44,793 nucleotides of DNA. Source: Sulfurovum sp. (GTDB taxonomy: Bacteria; Campylobacterota; Campylobacteria; Campylobacterales; Sulfurovaceae). How positions within the stretch are numbered: the stretch's first letter is position 1; each line of letters starts with the position of its first letter. Made by a program: the position numbers and the translations under genes. The notes under the pieces were generated by a model that was given only the letters and a program-made list of their open reading frames with translations, was not told where the DNA came from and searched no databases. Below, in pieces: positions 41,993 through 44,793 of this stretch. The stretch spans positions 1 to 44,793 of the forward strand of contig JAQUFB010000003.1 in assembly GCA_028684885.1 (NCBI GenBank), read 5' to 3'.

Positions 41993-42068
41993 TAGTTTTA
42001 TACGCAATTAAAATGGAGAATAAACGCTCTCATTCTACTACAATGGTGAAAAAATAAAAGGATAGAGA

Positions 42069-43244
42069 GTGAAACGCTCATTTATACGTGAGATACTCGA
42101 ATCGATCGACAGCGATACCATCTCTTTTGCCGGAGGACTGCCGGATGAGAAGCTCTTCCCGCTTGAAGATCTGAGAAAAGCAAGTGAAAAAGTATTTGAC
42201 AATCCTCAAAACCTGCAATACACCATCAGCAACGGCATCCCCTCCCTCAGGGAAAAGATAGCCGGTTTTTATAACAAAGAGGGCTTTGAGACCAAAGCTT
42301 CCAATATCCTTATCACGACAGGAAGCCAGCAGGGTCTTTTTATCATTGCCAAATATTTTCAAAACACGAAAATCATCGTGGAAGAGCCGTCCTACCTTGG
42401 TGCCGTCAATGTCTTTCGGATGAACGGCCTGGCGATGCAAAGCGTTCCCCTGGCATATGACGGTATTGAGAGCGGGCAGTTTGAAGATGGTTATTCCGAT
42501 ACAAAGCTGGCATACCTTATTCCGGATTTTCAAAATCCCAAAGGATCTCTTTACAGCAGCGAAAAAAGGTGTGAAGTGGCAAAGAGTGTCCTGAAACATG
42601 GCGGCTATCTCATCGAGGATGCACCCTACAGCGAACTCTACTTTGATCAGAAAATGCCAAGCATCAGCAGCCTGATCCCCGACAACAGTTTCCATCTGGG
42701 CTCTTTTTCAAAGGTACTTTCTCCGAGTTTGAGGATAGGATGGGTAAGGGCAAATGAGGAGATGATCAAAAGGCTTACCATGATCAAAGAGACCATCGAT
42801 CTGCATAGTTGCGGGATTTCCCAGTATATACTCGATCACTATCTGGAAGATCTTAACAGCTATCAGAATCACCTGGACTCCTTGAGAGGTGCCTATAAAG
42901 CAAAGATGCATGTTTTTACGAAAGCGCTGCAGGAAAACTTAAAAGACTTCCAATTGGAAGCACCCAAAGGGGGCATGTTTGTCTTCGGTTCGCTGCCCGG
43001 TGTTGATACCTTTGAGTTGGTACAAAAGTGCATCAAAGAAAAAGTTGTGTATGTCCCGGCAAACCAGTTCTATCTTGATAAGCCCATCAGCGATGAGATC
43101 CGGTTCAATTTTACCTATACTGCCCCACATGAGGTCGAAGAGGGATTGCAGCGCATCAACAAAGCATTGAAGGCATTAAAAAGAGAGTACCGGACCGGTA
43201 ACGGCCCAGACCGAAAGGGGACCATTGCAACCGTTAAGGCTTGA
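42069..43244 (+). CDS. PLP-dependent class I/II aminotransferase (MocR-effector/2-aminoadipate-transaminase-like)
   Basis: 391 aa, GTG start; TISFAGGLPDEKLFPLEDLRKASEKV, GSQQGLFIIAKYF, GSFSKVLSPSLRIGWV (PLP Lys). Confidence 0.9.
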   Translation: MKRSFIREILESIDSDTISFAGGLPDEKLFPLEDLRKASEKVFDNPQNLQYTISNGIPSLREKIAGFYNKEGFETKASNILITTGSQQGLFIIAKYFQNTKIIVEEPSYLGAVNVFRMNGLAMQSVPLAYDGIESGQFEDGYSDTKLAYLIPDFQNPKGSLYSSEKRCEVAKSVLKHGGYLIEDAPYSELYFDQKMPSISSLIPDNSFHLGSFSKVLSPSLRIGWVRANEEMIKRLTMIKETIDLHSCGISQYILDHYLEDLNSYQNHLDSLRGAYKAKMHVFTKALQENLKDFQLEAPKGGMFVFGSLPGVDTFELVQKCIKEKVVYVPANQFYLDKPISDEIRFNFTYTAPHEVEEGLQRINKALKALKREYRTGNGPDRKGTIATVKA

Positions 43245-43743
43245 TCAGAATGGGTGTCCCCACCTTGATATACTTCAGTACTTCGTCCATATCGCTGTTG
43301 TAAAGTGCGATGCATCCCGCAGTCCAGTCGGTACGCTGTTTGAAAAATGACTTCAACCATCCCTGGTTGTTCGGCTGACCGTGGATCATGATCGAACCGC
43401 CGGGACTTTTACCGATTTTTTGGGCATTGCAGCAATCGGTTGCATTGGGATATGAAATATGCAGGGCTTTATAAAAGGAGCTATCGAGTTTAAGATAATC
43501 AAGCCTATAGTAGCCCTCCGGCGTTTTTTGGTCACCTTGCACTTTTTTGTGGCCTACAGGATTTCCGCCCAGAGCAATATTGAAGGCTTTTAATATCTTT
43601 CCTTCATGTGAAAGATAGAGTTTTCTTTCTGATTTTACTACGGTAACCAGATCTGCTTTCATCTCCTGTGAGCTTGAGAGCGGTTCAATATTTGCAAAAA
43701 GAAAAATCGGAGCGATAACAAAGATAAAGAGATATTTTTTCAT
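43234..43743 (-). CDS. L,D-transpeptidase (YkuD domain), exported
   Basis: 169 aa; signal peptide MKKYLFIFVIAPIFLFA; SIMIHGQPNNQGW...DWTAGCIALYNSDMDEV catalytic motif. Confidence 0.9.
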   Translation of the reverse strand: MKKYLFIFVIAPIFLFANIEPLSSSQEMKADLVTVVKSERKLYLSHEGKILKAFNIALGGNPVGHKKVQGDQKTPEGYYRLDYLKLDSSFYKALHISYPNATDCCNAQKIGKSPGGSIMIHGQPNNQGWLKSFFKQRTDWTAGCIALYNSDMDEVLKYIKVGTPILIKP

Positions 43744-44227
43744 AACAATCCTTTAACGGGGTCTGCATCATATTAACGATCAAAAAGCAGGGGAGAGAAG
43801 AAGGCAGAATAATCCTCATGTATGGGGAAAATATACCTTTTGGGGTGTGCGGTCTGGCGATCTTTAACATAAAGACCCATGACTTTCTGTCCTTGCTTCA
43901 CAACAAGTTTAGCTTTTAACATTAATATTTGTATACATTATACTTCATAAATATTAAATAAAAATAAGATCAGTTATTTTCATGCCGTTCGTTTCCCCCT
44001 ACTCTCGCGATATGGGATCAGCAAAAAGATTACCTATCGATACACTGATCAGAGTTAAATTAATAAAAATTTAAGTTTTATTTTGTATTAAGTTTTATTA
44101 TATATAATTTCACCTGACTTCAATAAAAGAGACAATTTTTCTCTCTTAATCTCCCAAATCAAAGTTTTATCACAAAGGAGCAAACATCGAAGTACTAGCC
44201 TATACAGTTATTACATTTATCACTCTC

Positions 44228-44793
44228 ATGTTGATGGTGGCCGGAGCAAAACGTACCGCCTTCACCCGACAGCTACTTGTACTGCTCAGCCTTCTCTTCT
44301 TGGGTACCACCACCGCTGAAGCTGCTTACGAACGCATAGCAAAACATGCCGGAATAAATCACCAAACATTTGAAAATATCGTGAAGAAGATCGTCAAGGT
44401 AGAGTCTACTACGGGCAGCTATCATATTGAAAATAAAAAAAGCGGTGCCCATGGACGCTACCAGATCATGCCGAAAACAGCCAGACACTATTCGCAAAAG
44501 CTCGGTATCCCTTACAGTCAATGGAAACAGCCGCGAAATCAGGACAGAATCTTTCAGGCGATCCTCAAATCCAATATCCAAGAACTGAAAAAAAACGGCA
44601 TCAAGATCAATGCATTTACCATCTACGGGGCGCACCAGCAGGGTGCAGGCGGTTTCAATGCCATTATGAAAAACAAAAAGCTTACAAGAAGCCTGGAGAG
44701 AAATCTCCGATACAACCTTCCCAAGAAACTGAGAAAAACACACCGTTCAAGACTCGTAACGGTATGGAAAGAGTATTGGCAGGAGAAGCTTGC
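44228..44793 (+). CDS. Lysozyme-like/lytic transglycosylase family exported protein, truncated at window end
   Basis: Own translation (absent from ORF track because no stop is in the window): MLMVAGAKRTAFTRQLLVLLSLLFLGTTTAEAAYERIAKHAGINHQTFENIVKKIVKVESTTGSYHIENKKSGAHGRYQIMPKTARHYSQKLGIPYSQWKQPRNQDRIFQAILKSNIQELKKNGIKINAFTIYGAHQQGAGGFNAIMK...; E-S..G.YQI-P-TA motif. Frame is open back to 44150. Confidence 0.8.
   Translation, partial: MLMVAGAKRTAFTRQLLVLLSLLFLGTTTAEAAYERIAKHAGINHQTFENIVKKIVKVESTTGSYHIENKKSGAHGRYQIMPKTARHYSQKLGIPYSQWKQPRNQDRIFQAILKSNIQELKKNGIKINAFTIYGAHQQGAGGFNAIMKNKKLTRSLERNLRYNLPKKLRKTHRSRLVTVWKEYWQEKL

Noticed and set aside
43234-43244. 11-bp convergent overlap of aminotransferase and L,D-transpeptidase genes
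   Set aside because: Small tail-to-tail overlaps are common; no further signal.

Overview
This 44.8 kb window looks chromosomal and reads like a Campylobacterota (Sulfurovum/Sulfurimonas-like) genome. That lineage is inferred from protein flavour and gene order (pheS-pheT-aroA/ispH/rpsA/serA, monomeric Icd, extended -10 promoters) and was not tested. Minus-strand genes cover about 1-28.4 kb: a TCA/rTCA cluster (icd, two tandem mdh-like genes, fumC, start of sucC), a KefB-type antiporter, a rhodanese protein, dnaE, a DJ-1/PfpI protein, efp, an RND efflux operon with its inner-membrane pump split into two ORFs, serA, rpsA, ispH, aroA, pheT and pheS. From 28.5 kb there is a HIT protein. It is followed by two TPP-riboswitch-controlled thiamine loci: a salvage operon (TonB receptor, YkoF-like protein, PnuC/PnuT-like transporter, ThiK/choline-kinase-like kinase) and a biosynthesis operon (thiC-thiO-thiS-thiG). 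The remainder holds mgtE, a DUF1450-like protein, a nitroreductase, a peroxiredoxin, an AraC/GyrI regulator divergent from a PLP aminotransferase, an L,D-transpeptidase and a lysozyme-like protein truncated by the window end. Most notable: (i) tandem MDH paralogs with opposite predicted cofactor signatures, (ii) the split RND pump, (iii) the four-gene thiamine salvage operon with a compositionally mosaic receptor gene, (iv) a 124-bp MITE-like palindrome between the two thiamine operons. I saw no tRNA, rRNA, CRISPR array, transposase or prophage. No database searches or folding programs were run.
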